Shown in pieces: positions 9,195-18,147 of a DNA stretch of 64,000 nt. A model generated the notes under the pieces. That model was not told the origin of the DNA. It worked only from the letters and a program-made list of their open reading frames with translations, and made no database searches. The translations under genes were made by a program, and so were the position numbers. The stretch spans positions 41,530-105,529 of the forward strand of contig UQEY01000002.1 in assembly GCA_900540235.1 (NCBI GenBank), read 5' to 3'. The DNA comes from an uncultured Eubacteriales bacterium (GTDB lineage: Bacteria > Bacillota > Clostridia > Oscillospirales > Acutalibacteraceae). How positions within the stretch are numbered: position 1 is the stretch's first letter; the number at the start of each line of letters is the position of its first letter.

Positions 9195-9223
9195 TTGACA
9201 TTATCGCTTGTCTTTAGTATAAT
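9195..9223 (+). promoter_or_regulatory. Consensus sigma-A promoter for ylxM-ffh-rpsP-khpA
   Basis: Perfect TTGACA (9195-9200) and perfect TATAAT (9218-9223) with a 17-bp spacer, about 55 bp upstream of the ylxM start. Expected to be strong and constitutive. Confidence 0.9.
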
Positions 9224-9279
9224 ACTGCTTGCTGTAAAGATTAAATACTTTACATATCTTTTGAAAGGAGAGGCACTTC

Positions 9280-9645
9280 ATGGCAAAGAATCTTGAAATT
9301 CCTTTTTTGCTTGATTTCTACGGCGAAATGTTGACAAAAAAGCAATATGATTGCCTTGTTTATTATTATGAAGACGACCTTTCTCTTTCGGAAATTGCAG
9401 AAAATGAGGGCATTACCCGTCAGGGTGTTCGTGATTCAATCAAGCGTGCCGAGGCTCAGCTTTTCGATATGGAGGAAAGGCTCGGTCTTGCAAAGCGCTT
9501 TAACGAAATGAAAAAGGGCATTGACGAAATTATTCAGTGTGCCGATAAAATTAACGAATACAACCTCAATCATACACTTTCTATGGAAGTTAATGATAAT
9601 GTAGCAAGAATAAAAACACTCGCTTCTTTTCTTAAAGAAGGATAA
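9280..9645 (+). CDS. ylxM: YlxM/p13-like helix-turn-helix protein
   Basis: This is a small UPF0122 (YlxM) protein, commonly encoded just before ffh and thought to work with the signal recognition particle. The N-terminal LLDFYGEMLTKKQYDCLVYY and the sigma-70 region-4-like helix-turn-helix SLSEIAENEGITRQGVRDSI are characteristic. Length is 121 residues. An AAAGGAGAGG ribosome site precedes the ATG. It is the first gene after the consensus promoter and lies 21 bp before ffh. Confidence 0.9.
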   Translation: MAKNLEIPFLLDFYGEMLTKKQYDCLVYYYEDDLSLSEIAENEGITRQGVRDSIKRAEAQLFDMEERLGLAKRFNEMKKGIDEIIQCADKINEYNLNHTLSMEVNDNVARIKTLASFLKEG

Positions 9646-9666
9646 TATTTATTAGGAGTTGATTTC

Positions 9667-11067
9667 TTGGCATTTGAAGGCTTGAGTGAACGACTTGAAA
9701 ATTCGTTCAAAAAATTGCGTGCCAAGGGCAAATTAACCGAATCAGATGTTAAAGAGGCAATGCGTGAAGTTCGCCTTGCACTTCTCGAAGCAGATGTTAA
9801 CTATAAGGTATCCAAGGAGTTTACCGCTAAGGTGACCGAAAGGGCTATCGGTGCAGATGTAATGGAATCGCTTACACCGGGTCAAATGGTTATCAAAATC
9901 GTTAACGAAGAGCTTACAGAACTTATGGGTGGCAACGAAGCAAGGCTTGCAATCGCCAACCATCCGCCTACAATCGTTATGATGTGCGGTCTTCAGGGTA
10001 GCGGTAAAACAACTCATTCGGCAAAGCTTGCTCTTAAACTTAAAAAAGAAGGTCACAGACCTTTGCTTGTAGCCTGCGATGTGTATCGTCCGGCTGCTAT
10101 TAAACAGCTTCAGGTTGTCGGCGAGCAGGTCGGTGTTCCCGTATTTGAAATGGGAACGGAGAACCCTGTTAAAATTGCTGAGGAAGCAGTAAAATTTGCC
10201 AAAGACCACGGCAACGACTATGTATTTCTTGATACTGCAGGCAGACTTCATGTTGACGAGCAGTTGATGGAGGAACTCCAAAACATTCGTTCAACCGTTC
10301 ATCCTCACGAAATTTTACTTGTTATTGATGCAATGACAGGTCAGGATGCGGTTAATGTTGCAAAGAGTTTTAATGAAACACTCGGTATTGACGGCGTTAT
10401 TCTTACAAAACTTGACGGTGACACCCGTGGCGGTGCCGCTCTCTCGGTAAGAGCCGTTACCGGTAAGCCTATTAAGTTCATCGGTACAGGTGAAAAGCTT
10501 GACAATCTTGAAACTTTCCACCCATCCCGTATGGCTTCCCGTATTCTCGGTATGGGCGATGTTCTTTCGTTCATTGAAAGAGCCGAGCAAAGCCTTGACG
10601 AAAAGAAAGCCGCCGAGCTTGAAAAAAAGCTTGCGAAAAATAAATTTGACCTTAACGACCTGCTTGACCAGTTTGAACAAATCGAGCGTATGGGCAGTTT
10701 AAAGGATACAATAAAAATGATTCCGGGTATCGGTAGCAAAATTAAGGATGAAGATATTGACGAAAAAGCGTTTGACCGTTTTCGTGCAATAATTTATTCT
10801 ATGACAAAGCAGGAAAGGGAGCGTCCTGAAATCATCAACCCGTCAAGAAAACGCAGAATCGCAAATGGCTGCGGTATGCAGGTTGAAGATGTAAACAAGC
10901 TTCTGGCTCAGTTTAAGCAAATGCAAAAAATGGTTAAACAAATTGGCGGTAACAAGGGTCCGAAAATGAGCAAAAAAATGCGTCGTATGATGCAGGCAAA
11001 CCCTGAAATGGCTGAAAAAATGATGGGCAAAATGGGCGGCGGCTCAAATAACCCTTTCGGTCTTTAA
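9667..11067 (+). CDS. ffh: Signal recognition particle GTPase Ffh
   Basis: This is SRP54/Ffh, which binds 4.5S/SRP RNA and signal peptides and delivers nascent membrane proteins to FtsY. The N domain occupies about residues 1-90. The G domain has GLQGSGKTTH, DTAGR and TKLDGDTRGGAALS. The methionine-rich M domain (about 300-440) includes MTKQERERPEIINPSRKRRI and ends in a methionine-rich tail. The start is TTG at 9667, with TAGGAG eight bases upstream. Length is 466 residues. No SRP RNA gene was seen nearby. Confidence 0.97.
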   Translation: MAFEGLSERLENSFKKLRAKGKLTESDVKEAMREVRLALLEADVNYKVSKEFTAKVTERAIGADVMESLTPGQMVIKIVNEELTELMGGNEARLAIANHPPTIVMMCGLQGSGKTTHSAKLALKLKKEGHRPLLVACDVYRPAAIKQLQVVGEQVGVPVFEMGTENPVKIAEEAVKFAKDHGNDYVFLDTAGRLHVDEQLMEELQNIRSTVHPHEILLVIDAMTGQDAVNVAKSFNETLGIDGVILTKLDGDTRGGAALSVRAVTGKPIKFIGTGEKLDNLETFHPSRMASRILGMGDVLSFIERAEQSLDEKKAAELEKKLAKNKFDLNDLLDQFEQIERMGSLKDTIKMIPGIGSKIKDEDIDEKAFDRFRAIIYSMTKQERERPEIINPSRKRRIANGCGMQVEDVNKLLAQFKQMQKMVKQIGGNKGPKMSKKMRRMMQANPEMAEKMMGKMGGGSNNPFGL

Positions 11068-11137
11068 TTTAAGTTAATCTACCAAACTTTGTTTGGAAAA
11101 AATAAAAAATTATATTTACTTTTGGAGGTAATTTAAA

Positions 11138-11380
11138 ATGGCAGTAAAAATCAGACTTCGTCGTATGGGCGCAAAGAAAGCTCCTTTCTATCGTGTAGTA
11201 GTAGCAGATTCAAGATATCCTCGTGACGGTCGTTTCATCGAAGAAATCGGCACATATAACACAATGGTAGACCCTGCTGAAATCAAGATTGACGCAGAAA
11301 AGGCTAAGAAGTGGATTGCTAACGGTGCACAGCCTACAGATACTGTAAAGAGCATCCTTAAAAAAGAAGGCATCCTTTAA
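11138..11380 (+). CDS. rpsP: 30S ribosomal protein S16
   Basis: This 80-residue protein has the full S16 pattern: [20 protein letters not shown] at the N-terminus, then [12 protein letters not shown] and [17 protein letters not shown]16 binds 16S rRNA and helps 30S assembly. The start is preceded by TTGGAGGTAA. It is the third gene of the ylxM-ffh-rpsP-khpA order common in Firmicutes. Confidence 0.97.
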   Translation: MAVKIRLRRMGAKKAPFYRVVVADSRYPRDGRFIEEIGTYNTMVDPAEIKIDAEKAKKWIANGAQPTDTVKSILKKEGIL

Positions 11381-11423
11381 TCTTTGACATTTTAAGCAAA
11401 GATTTATTCAGGAGGTGTTTTCT

Positions 11424-11657
11424 TTGAAAGATTTGTTAATTTCTATCACTAAGGGTTTGGTTGAAAATCCTAATGCAATTTCTGTTGATGTTAGCGAACC
11501 TGACGAAGAGGGTGTAATTGTATACCATCTCCATGTGGCTGAAGAAGATATGGGCAGAGTAATCGGAAAGCAGGGCAGAATTGCTAAGGCTATCCGTGTT
11601 GTTATGCGTGCTGCAGCAACAAGAAATGATGCAAAAATTTCTGTAGAAATAGATTAA
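11424..11657 (+). CDS. khpA: KH-domain RNA-binding protein KhpA (YlqC)
   Basis: This is a single KH-domain protein of 77 residues with the GXXG RNA-binding loop in GRVIGKQGRIAKAIR. KhpA partners with KhpB/Jag in RNA binding linked to cell division and envelope growth in Gram-positive bacteria. The TTG at 11424 is preferred because GGAGG sits eight bases upstream. An in-frame GTG at 11415 overlaps that ribosome site. The usual followers rimM-trmD-rplS are absent; a strong terminator comes directly after. Confidence 0.92.
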   Translation: MKDLLISITKGLVENPNAISVDVSEPDEEGVIVYHLHVAEEDMGRVIGKQGRIAKAIRVVMRAAATRNDAKISVEID

Positions 11658-11671
11658 TCATTGCTAAATTA

Positions 11672-11705
11672 AAACCGTGATACTCACTTGAGTGTCACGG
11701 TTTTT
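11672..11705 (+). terminator. Terminator of the ffh operon
   Basis: A 14-bp stem starting AAACCGTGATACTC with one T-G pair and an ACTT loop, followed by T residues. It lies 14 bp after the khpA stop. Confidence 0.92.
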
Positions 11706-11723
11706 CTATATCTGAAAATTATT

Positions 11724-11751
11724 AAAGGCCACGCCAAGCGGCGTGACCTTT
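11724..11751 (-). terminator. Terminator of the DUF4364 gene
   Basis: AAAGGCCACGCC and GGCGTGACCTTT form a 12-bp stem with one mismatch around an AAGC loop, just past the minus-strand stop. T-rich sequence flanks it on both strands, so it may act in both directions. Confidence 0.7.
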
Positions 11752-11759
11752 AAACCTTT

Positions 11760-12338
11760 TTATTTATCTTCACTTTCAAAAATTGAATTAATCAAATTTT
11801 CATACACTTCGCCCGGATGAAGCTGAAATTTTTCTTTTACAACTTCAGCCTGCGCTTCGCTCGGAAAATAAAGAGTTAGCACCATAAAGTCGCAGTCTTT
11901 GTCGCTTACATGAAGTGTTACTTTGTATTTATCTCCGTCTTTTTCTATGCTTGCTTTGTTTTCTTTTTTAAAAATATCGTGTTTTGCTGTTTTTGCCGCA
12001 AGTTCAACCGCTTTTTCCCTTATTGTAAGAGGCAAATCATTTTCAAGCATTTCAACATTAAATGCACATTTGTCCGTGATGGTTAAATATCCGTCTTTGT
12101 CAACTATCAAATTATCGGTTTTAATCATTTTTGATATTGCGTTTGATATTTCAAAATAATTTGCTATCTTGCCCTCAACAAGAGCGTCAACAACATATTT
12201 TGCAGTAAGTCTTTCTTTGCTTTTTGCTATAATATAACATGCAAGAAGAGAAATTGAAGAACTTGAACGAAGACCGCCTTCTTCAATTCCGCCGGTAAAT
12301 GCGTCAAATTGCATTGCCGGGTTGTATTCTTTTTCCAT
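11760..12338 (-). CDS. DUF4364-like winged-helix protein
   Basis: This resembles DUF4364, a clostridial family with an N-terminal winged helix and a C-terminal alpha/beta domain. The N-terminal half has helical stretches ISLLACYIIAKS and YFEISNAISKMIKTDNLI with a DGYLTIT wing. The C-terminal half has beta-like VTLHVSDKDCDFMVLTLYF. A role as a transcription regulator is inferred, and its targets are unknown. ATG at 12338 is preferred; an in-frame GTG at 12347 lies only two bases after AAAGGA. It is a lone minus-strand gene between two plus-strand operons, with its own terminator. Confidence 0.65.
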   Translation of the reverse strand: MEKEYNPAMQFDAFTGGIEEGGLRSSSSISLLACYIIAKSKERLTAKYVVDALVEGKIANYFEISNAISKMIKTDNLIVDKDGYLTITDKCAFNVEMLENDLPLTIREKAVELAAKTAKHDIFKKENKASIEKDGDKYKVTLHVSDKDCDFMVLTLYFPSEAQAEVVKEKFQLHPGEVYENLINSIFESEDK

Positions 12339-12492
12339 GTGTTTCACCGTCCTTTAAATTTGCGATTTATATATTAACATATTTTGATTAAACTTGCAAT
12401 GAAATAATAAATGTGTTATAAATATCATTAGCAGATAATTATTTGGATAAAATAATATTATCTCAACAGATGTAAAAAGGAGTACGAAACTT

Positions 12493-12687
12493 ATGGAAAT
12501 TACAAAAGATACTATTATCGGTGATGTTCTCGACGCTTATCCTGATACTGCACCTCTCTTTTTAGAGATAGGTATGCATTGCCTTGGTTGCCCTGCATCA
12601 AGAGGCGAATCAATCGCAGACGCTTGCGCAGTTCACGGTACAGATGCAGATGAGCTTGTTGAAAAGCTTAATGCACAGGTAGGCTAA
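12493..12687 (+). CDS. DUF1858 (hybrid-cluster-associated redox disulfide) protein
   Basis: This 64-residue DUF1858 protein is a small domain often found with Fe-S and hybrid-cluster proteins. The N-terminal ITKDTIIGDVLDAYPDTAP and the motif GMHCLGCPAS, with its CxxC pair, are typical. A redox-active or metal-binding disulfide is inferred. The start follows AAAAAGGAGT. Its stop overlaps the start of trmK by one base, which suggests co-translation, though no functional link is known. Confidence 0.85.
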   Translation: MEITKDTIIGDVLDAYPDTAPLFLEIGMHCLGCPASRGESIADACAVHGTDADELVEKLNAQVG

Positions 12688-13319
12688 TGGTTAAACTTAC
12701 CAAAAGACTGAATGCAGTGGCGAGCCTTGTCAGTTTAGGCTCGTCTGTTGCTGATGTCGGATGTGACCATGGATATGTGCCGGTATATCTTGTGAAAAAC
12801 AATATCGCCGCTTCTTGCGTTGCAATGGATATTAATGAAAAACCGCTTGCTTCTTGCGAAAGACTTGTTAAAGAAGAAATGCTTGAAGAAAGAATTAAAA
12901 CAAGAATTTCCAACGGCCTTGAAAAGCTTGAAAAAGGCGAGTGCAATACGGTTATAATTGCAGGTATGGGCGGTGAACTTATAGTTGATATAATTTCCCG
13001 TTGCTCATTTTCAAATGAGCTTCATTTTATTTTGCAGCCTATGACCCATCCTGAATATGTTCGTAAATATCTTTATGATAATGGGTATGAAATTTATAAC
13101 GATATTATTGTAAATGAAGGTAAGCATTTGTATTCTGTTTTTGACACGAAATATACAGGCAAAATTACTCCTAAAACTCAAAAAGATTATTTTCTCGGTA
13201 ATATTAAAGATTTTTCACAAAAGGAATATTTTTTACATCTTTTAAACTATCTTAATAATAAAGCTAAATCGGGTGTCGATTTAACCGAGGTTATTTCGGC
13301 AGTGGAGGAAATCTTATGA
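12687..13319 (+). CDS. trmK: tRNA (adenine(22)-N(1))-methyltransferase TrmK
   Basis: This is a class I SAM-dependent methyltransferase of the TrmK family (COG2384), which makes m1A22 in tRNA. Motif I VADVGCDHGYVPVYL lies near residue 25. The conserved IIAGMGGELIVDII and LQPMTHPEYVRKYL are present. Length is 210 residues against about 230. It sits immediately before the Nif3-like gene with a 4-bp ATGA overlap, a neighbourhood conserved across Firmicutes. Confidence 0.92.
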   Translation: MVKLTKRLNAVASLVSLGSSVADVGCDHGYVPVYLVKNNIAASCVAMDINEKPLASCERLVKEEMLEERIKTRISNGLEKLEKGECNTVIIAGMGGELIVDIISRCSFSNELHFILQPMTHPEYVRKYLYDNGYEIYNDIIVNEGKHLYSVFDTKYTGKITPKTQKDYFLGNIKDFSQKEYFLHLLNYLNNKAKSGVDLTEVISAVEEIL

Positions 13320-14062
13320 CTTTGGTCAAAGATATATATAATTACATAAATAAAATTGCGCCGTATGACGAGATGGAAGATTGGGATAATTCCGGTTTCA
13401 TTTTGGGCGATATAAAAAAGGAAGTTAAAACAGTTGTAATGTCACTTGATGCAACAAAAGCGGCAGTCGCTTTTTCTAAGAGCGTTGATGCCGATTTGCT
13501 TCTTACTCATCATCCGATTATTTTCGGCGGCGTCAAGAAAATCAAGAGCGACAGTGCAATTTATCAGCTTATAAATAATGATATTGCCTGTATGTGCGCT
13601 CACACTTCTTTTGATAAAGCAAACGGCGGTATTAACGATAATCTTGCGCTTTTGCTTGAACTTAAAAATACAAGAAAGCTTGAAAACGGTTATGTCGTAG
13701 TCGGCGAACTTGAAAATGAAATGAGCATTGACGATTTTGCCACTTTTGTTTCAAATTCGCTTGATGTTCACGCACTTCGCTATACCGATACCGACAAAAT
13801 GATAAAAACCGTTGCGGTAGGCGGCGGTGCTTGCGGCGAATTTATTGATGACGCTATGCAAAATGCAGATTGCTTTGTTACGAGCGATTTGAAATATCAC
13901 CAAATGCTCGATGCAAGCGAGGAAAATTTTGCGCTTATTAACGCCGGTCATTTTGAAACCGAAAATAAGGCTTTTCTTATGCTGAAAAATAAACTTGAAA
14001 AGGAATTTGAACAGGTGGAATTTATTGTTGCTCCCGTTCAAAATCCCGTATTGGAATTATAA
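13316..14062 (+). CDS. Nif3-like dinuclear metal-centre protein (YqfO/YbgI family)
   Basis: This is a Nif3/NIF3L1 family protein that forms a hexameric ring with two metals per subunit; its biochemical role is still debated. Metal-ligand regions are visible: LLLTHHPIIFGGVKKI, CAHTSFDKANGGIND and INAGHFETE. WDNSGFILGD lies near the N-terminus. At 248 residues it is the short form, without the inserted PII-like domain of B. subtilis YqfO. It is translationally coupled to trmK. Confidence 0.93.
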   Translation: MTLVKDIYNYINKIAPYDEMEDWDNSGFILGDIKKEVKTVVMSLDATKAAVAFSKSVDADLLLTHHPIIFGGVKKIKSDSAIYQLINNDIACMCAHTSFDKANGGINDNLALLLELKNTRKLENGYVVVGELENEMSIDDFATFVSNSLDVHALRYTDTDKMIKTVAVGGGACGEFIDDAMQNADCFVTSDLKYHQMLDASEENFALINAGHFETENKAFLMLKNKLEKEFEQVEFIVAPVQNPVLEL

Positions 14063-14064
14063 TT

Positions 14065-15741
14065 ATGGCACTTGACGGAATATTTTTATACCATTTAAAA
14101 AATGAAATAGCCGATTTTGCGCTTGACAGCCGTGTTGATAAAATTCATCAACCGTCTAAGGATGAAATAATAATAGGACTTCGTTCAAGAAGCGGAAGCC
14201 GCAAACTTCTTTTGTCCTGCAATGCCGATTCTTCACGAATTCATTTTACCGATTTTCCGCCTGAAAATCCTGCAAAACCGCCTATGTTTTGCCTCCTTCT
14301 TCGTAAAAGGCTTACGGGTGCGTGGGTGACGGCAATTACTCAGGATAATCTTGAAAGAATTTTAAGAATCGATTTTTCGGGAACCGATGAACTTGGCGAC
14401 AAAACCAAATATTCTTTGATAATCGAGATAATGGGCAAGTATTCAAACATTATCTTTGTTGATGAAAATAATAAGATTATTGATTCAATGAAGCGTGTTG
14501 ATGAAAATAAATCTCATATCAGGGAAGTTTTGCCGGGTGTTACCTATATCGCTCCTCCTCCTCAGGATAAGCTGAATATTTTTACCGACGATATAGAAAA
14601 AATCAGGCAAAAAATAGCTTGTGGCAAAAAAGGTATGTATAAGGCGGTTATGGAAACGGTTAAAGGCGTTTCACCAATCGTTTGCCGTGAGTTTGAATAC
14701 GGTCTTACCCTTGATGAATTTAAGGCGGAAGCTTTAAACCCGACTCCTACTCTTGTTTTTATTGATACGCCTAAAGATTTTTCTTTTATCAATATTAATC
14801 AGTATGACAACTTGGCTCAAATAAGAAAGTACAGTTCTTTTTCCGAACTTCTCGATTATTTCTACTTTGAGCGTGTTCGCTTAATGCGAATTAAGGCAAG
14901 AAGTGCCGACCTTTTCAAAACCGTTACAACTTTGCAGGAGCGTGCACTAAGAAAAGCTGTTAACAGAACGAGGGAACTTGAGGAATGTAAGGATAAGGAA
15001 ACATTTAAGCTTTTCGGTGATTTAATTAATGCAAATCAGTATAGGCTTGAAAAAGGCTCGCCTTATTACGATTTGGAAAATTATTACGATAATAATAAAT
15101 TAGTTCGTATCCCTGCCGATGTTATGCTCACTGCGTCGCAAAATGCTCAAAAGTATTATAAAGAGTACCGCAAAAAGCAGGTGGCAGAGAGTAAACTGAA
15201 TGCTTTTATTGAAGAAGCGAATGCGGAAGCGCAGTATTTTGACAGTGTAATTGATTCACTTTCAAGAGCGGAAACCGACAGTGAAATTACTGCCATAAAA
15301 TCTGAACTTGCCGCTCAGGGTTATATAAAAAAAGCAACGGACAAAAAGCGTGAACCAAAAGCACTTAAACCTATGCATTTTAAAACCCGTGACGGTTTTG
15401 ATGTTTATGTCGGTCGCAACAATATTATGAATGATAAGTTGACAATGAAAACCGCTAAAAATTATGACACTTGGTTTCATGTTCAGGAAAGTGCAGGCAG
15501 CCATGTTATTTGCGAAACATCGGGCAAGCAGATAACGGACGAAGCAATACACGACTGCGCTGTTTTGGCTTCGTATTTCAGCAAAGCTCGTGAATCGTCA
15601 AATGTTGCGGTTGATTATACTTTAGTTAAAAATATACGCAAGCCAAACGGTGCAAAACCGGGTTTTGTTGTTTATGACCCATATAAAACAGAATTTGCAA
15701 CACCTACTATTGAAGAAGTGGAGGCGCTAAAAAATGAGTAA
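14065..15741 (+). CDS. rqcH: RqcH (NFACT family) ribosome quality-control protein
   Basis: This is the bacterial Rqc2/NEMF homologue, long annotated as fibronectin-binding protein A. It binds stalled 50S subunits and directs C-terminal alanine tailing. The NFACT-N domain covers about residues 1-200, starting DGIFLYHLKNEI, followed by helix-hairpin-helix and coiled-coil regions (270-430). The NFACT-R domain near 440-520 has FKTRDGFDVYVGRNN and TWFHVQESAGSHVI. Length is 558 residues. No strong ribosome site is visible, and it starts two bases after the nif3-like gene, so translational coupling is likely. It overlaps ispD by 8 bp. Confidence 0.93.
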   Translation: MALDGIFLYHLKNEIADFALDSRVDKIHQPSKDEIIIGLRSRSGSRKLLLSCNADSSRIHFTDFPPENPAKPPMFCLLLRKRLTGAWVTAITQDNLERILRIDFSGTDELGDKTKYSLIIEIMGKYSNIIFVDENNKIIDSMKRVDENKSHIREVLPGVTYIAPPPQDKLNIFTDDIEKIRQKIACGKKGMYKAVMETVKGVSPIVCREFEYGLTLDEFKAEALNPTPTLVFIDTPKDFSFININQYDNLAQIRKYSSFSELLDYFYFERVRLMRIKARSADLFKTVTTLQERALRKAVNRTRELEECKDKETFKLFGDLINANQYRLEKGSPYYDLENYYDNNKLVRIPADVMLTASQNAQKYYKEYRKKQVAESKLNAFIEEANAEAQYFDSVIDSLSRAETDSEITAIKSELAAQGYIKKATDKKREPKALKPMHFKTRDGFDVYVGRNNIMNDKLTMKTAKNYDTWFHVQESAGSHVICETSGKQITDEAIHDCAVLASYFSKARESSNVAVDYTLVKNIRKPNGAKPGFVVYDPYKTEFATPTIEEVEALKNE

Positions 15742-16411
15742 TACCGCAATAATTTTGGCAGCAGGCAACGGTACCCGTATGAAAGCCGATAAAAGTAAAC
15801 TCTTGCTTGAAATTAACGGCAAAACAGTTATTGAAAGAACTGTTAATACCTTTTCAAATATAGCCGATATTGACGATATTATTGTAGTTGTAAGAGAAAC
15901 CGATATTCCTCTTTATGAAAATGTGCTTTCAAAATATAATATATCTTATTGCATCGGTGGCTCAACAAGGCAAGAGAGCGTTTCAAATGCAGTAGAAACC
16001 GTTGACAATGCCGATATGCTCATTATTCACGACGGCGCAAGACCGCTTGTGACAGAGAATGAAATTTCAAATACTCTCAGAGTTGCTCAGGAAAAGGGTG
16101 CTGCCGCTGTCGGCGTTAGGGTTAAAGATACCATAAAAGTCGTTGATAAAAACAATAAAATCATTGACACTCCCGAGCGTTCAAGCTTAATTGCTATTCA
16201 AACGCCGCAAATTTTCAAGTTTGACAAATATATTGAAGCAATGAAGCTTGCGAAAGAGCAGGGCAAAGATTTTACGGATGACTGCAAGCTGCTTGAAAAT
16301 GCAGGCGAAGATGTGTTCGTTGTTGACGGCGAATATACAAATATAAAAATTACTACTCCGGAGGATATTCCGGTGGCTGAATCAATACTTAATGCGAGAG
16401 GTGAAGAATGA
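15734..16411 (+). CDS. ispD: 2-C-methyl-D-erythritol 4-phosphate cytidylyltransferase
   Basis: This is IspD of the MEP isoprenoid pathway, which makes CDP-methylerythritol from MEP and CTP. The nucleotide-binding N-terminus [19 protein letters not shown], the motif [10 protein letters not shown] and the later TDDCKLLE are family hallmarks. Length is 225 residues. The start lies inside the end of rqcH, and ispF follows with an overlapping stop/start, so the two pathway enzymes are co-translated. Confidence 0.95.
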   Translation: MSNTAIILAAGNGTRMKADKSKLLLEINGKTVIERTVNTFSNIADIDDIIVVVRETDIPLYENVLSKYNISYCIGGSTRQESVSNAVETVDNADMLIIHDGARPLVTENEISNTLRVAQEKGAAAVGVRVKDTIKVVDKNNKIIDTPERSSLIAIQTPQIFKFDKYIEAMKLAKEQGKDFTDDCKLLENAGEDVFVVDGEYTNIKITTPEDIPVAESILNARGEE

Positions 16412-16884
16412 TGCGTATAGGTCACGGTTATGATGTTCATAAACTTGTTGAAGGTCGTAAATGTATAATCGGCGGTGTAGATATTCCGAGTGAACTCGGT
16501 CTTTTGGGCCACAGCGATGCCGATGTTCTTCTTCACGCTATATCCGACGCTGTTTTGGGCGCAGCCGCAATGGGCGATATCGGTCATCTTTTTCCCGATA
16601 CCGACGACAGGTGGAAAGGCGCAGACAGTTTGAAACTGCTTGAAGAAGTGGTAAAACAGGTGAGCGAGAGGGGATACAAAATTATTAATATCGATTCAAC
16701 TATTCTTGCTCAAGTTCCAAAGATGGCACCGTATATTCTTGATATGCGCAAAAATATAGCTAAGGCTTGCAATGTTGATGTTGACCTTGTTTCCGTTAAA
16801 GCAACAACGGAAGAAGGCTTAGGTTTTACCGGTGCAAAGCAGGGTATTGCCGCTCACGCAGTATGCCTGATTGAAAATAAATAA
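16411..16884 (+). CDS. ispF: 2-C-methyl-D-erythritol 2,4-cyclodiphosphate synthase
   Basis: This is IspF, the cyclising enzyme of the MEP pathway, active as a trimer with a Zn/Mg site. GHGYDVHKL supplies the Asp-x-His metal ligands, and [17 protein letters not shown] and [11 protein letters not shown] follow. The C-terminus has [11 protein letters not shown]. Two adjacent ATGs exist at 16408 and 16411. The second is preferred because GAGGTGA lies six bases upstream of it, and homologues begin [10 protein letters not shown]. Length is 157 residues. Confidence 0.95.
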   Translation: MRIGHGYDVHKLVEGRKCIIGGVDIPSELGLLGHSDADVLLHAISDAVLGAAAMGDIGHLFPDTDDRWKGADSLKLLEEVVKQVSERGYKIINIDSTILAQVPKMAPYILDMRKNIAKACNVDVDLVSVKATTEEGLGFTGAKQGIAAHAVCLIENK

Positions 16885-16900
16885 GAAATTATAAATCATA

Positions 16901-16926
16901 GAGGCGGACAATGTTCGCCTCATTTT
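16901..16926 (+). terminator. Palindromic repeat serving as ispF terminator
   Basis: GAGGCG-GACAATGTT-CGCCTC is a 6-bp perfect stem, followed by CATTTTT. Its inner 17 bases are the reverse complement of the GGCGAACATTGTCCGCC family seen elsewhere in the window, so this copy may have been co-opted as a terminator. Confidence 0.65.
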
Positions 16927-16966
16927 TATGCCCTAAAACACTTGGCTTTATGCAAAATTTCGTAAA

Positions 16967-17057
16967 GGTCAAAAAAAGTCAAAAAAATTTCAAAAAAACT
17001 CTTGACTTTCTCTGACCTTTGTGCTAATATCACGATAGAAGGTCAAAGAAAGTCAAA
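16967..17057. promoter_or_regulatory. Three CtsR operator boxes
   Basis: CtsR binds tandem GGTCAAA-N3-AGTCAAA heptads. Perfect copies occur at 16967-16983 and 17041-17057 on the plus strand. A third, with small deviations (GGTCAGA-GAA-AGTCAAG), lies on the minus strand at 17001-17017 over the -35 element. Together they bracket the promoter, so the operon should be autorepressed and heat-inducible. Confidence 0.92.
17002..17030 (+). promoter_or_regulatory. Sigma-A promoter of the ctsR operon
   Basis: TTGACT (17002-17007) and TAATAT (17025-17030) with a 17-bp spacer. The -35 lies inside a CtsR box, and another box begins 11 bp after the -10. Confidence 0.85.
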
Positions 17058-17136
17058 GACAAACACAGATTAGTGAGACTTAAACAGTGTGTAAAATGTC
17101 AGGCTTGTGACCAAAATCAAAGGAAGTGATTGGAAA

Positions 17137-17586
17137 ATGAAACTGAGCGATGCGATAGCCGATATGATTCTTAATATGTTTGATGAAAACACACCGACAA
17201 TCCAAATTCAGCGTAATGATTTGGCACAGCAACTCGGTTGTGTTCCCAGCCAAATAAATTATGTAATAACTTCAAGGTTTACACCTGAGCAGGGTTACAG
17301 AATAGAATCAAGGCGTGGCGGCGGCGGATATATTATGATTACCCGTGCGGCTACAAAGGAAAATGCCATAATGTCACTTGTAAATTCAATCGGCAATTCG
17401 ATTGATGAAAAAAGTGCCAAAGCTAATGTATATAATTTGCATTATCAAGGACTTATAAGCGACAAAGCGGGCAGAATTATGATGTCGGTTTTGTCCGACA
17501 GCAACTTTAAAGGCATCGAAACAGATGTCAAAAATCAAATCAGAGCAAGTTTGCTCAAACAAATGCTTTTAGCGTATGTTGATTAG
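17137..17586 (+). CDS. ctsR: Class III heat-shock repressor CtsR
   Basis: CtsR is the winged-helix repressor of clp genes. The N-terminus MKLSDAIADMILNMF, the helix-turn-helix region IQIQRNDLAQQLGCVPSQIN and the glycine-rich wing IESRRGGGGYIMI match the family. Arginines in that wing bind DNA and are the targets of McsB. The start at 17137 follows AAGGAAGTGA; an upstream in-frame GTG at 17107 adds ten residues that CtsR lacks. Length is 149 residues. It heads ctsR-mcsA-mcsB-clpC and is preceded by three of its own operators. Confidence 0.95.
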   Translation: MKLSDAIADMILNMFDENTPTIQIQRNDLAQQLGCVPSQINYVITSRFTPEQGYRIESRRGGGGYIMITRAATKENAIMSLVNSIGNSIDEKSAKANVYNLHYQGLISDKAGRIMMSVLSDSNFKGIETDVKNQIRASLLKQMLLAYVD

Positions 17587-17598
17587 GAGGTATTTATT

Positions 17599-18147
17599 AT
17601 GCGTTGTCAACATTGTAATCAAAACGAAGCAACAACTTTTATTAAAAGAAATATAAACGGTCACAAAGAAGAAATGCATCTTTGCAGTGAGTGTGCAAAA
17701 GAGCTTGGTGTTATGGACGAATTTCGTATGCCGAGTATGAGCGAAATGTTCGGCGATACCTTCCTGGGAAATTTCCTCGGTGCAGGCGTTGCCGCAATGA
17801 ATTCACTTGCCGGTGTTGACAGATGTAACACTTGCGGCTCTTCTTTCAACGACATTGTAAACAGCGGCAGACTCGGTTGTGCCGATTGCTATGAAAAGTT
17901 TGAAGATAAGCTTGAACCGTCAATCAGAAAGATTCACGGCAAAACAAAGCATATCGGCAAGTTTGTATCGTACAGCGAAGAAAATGAGCAAAACGAAAGC
18001 GAACAGGCAAAAGAACAACCGAATGAAAAAAGCGAACTCGAATCTTTAAAAGAGCAGATGAAATCTGCAATTAACGAACAGAGGTTTGAAGACGCCGCTA
18101 TTATCCGTGACAAGATTAAGGAACTTGAGGAGGGCAACAATGAGTAA
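17599..18147 (+). CDS. mcsA: McsA, zinc-finger activator of McsB
   Basis: McsA is a treble-clef zinc protein with a C-terminal UVR motif that activates the arginine kinase McsB and helps present substrates to ClpC. Paired CxxC motifs occur in MRCQHCNQ, LCSECAKE, CNTCGSSF and CADCYEKFE, giving four pairs. The UVR-like tail is SAINEQRFEDAAIIRDKIKE. The start follows AGGAGG. It overlaps mcsB by 8 bp. Confidence 0.93.
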   Translation: MRCQHCNQNEATTFIKRNINGHKEEMHLCSECAKELGVMDEFRMPSMSEMFGDTFLGNFLGAGVAAMNSLAGVDRCNTCGSSFNDIVNSGRLGCADCYEKFEDKLEPSIRKIHGKTKHIGKFVSYSEENEQNESEQAKEQPNEKSELESLKEQMKSAINEQRFEDAAIIRDKIKELEEGNNE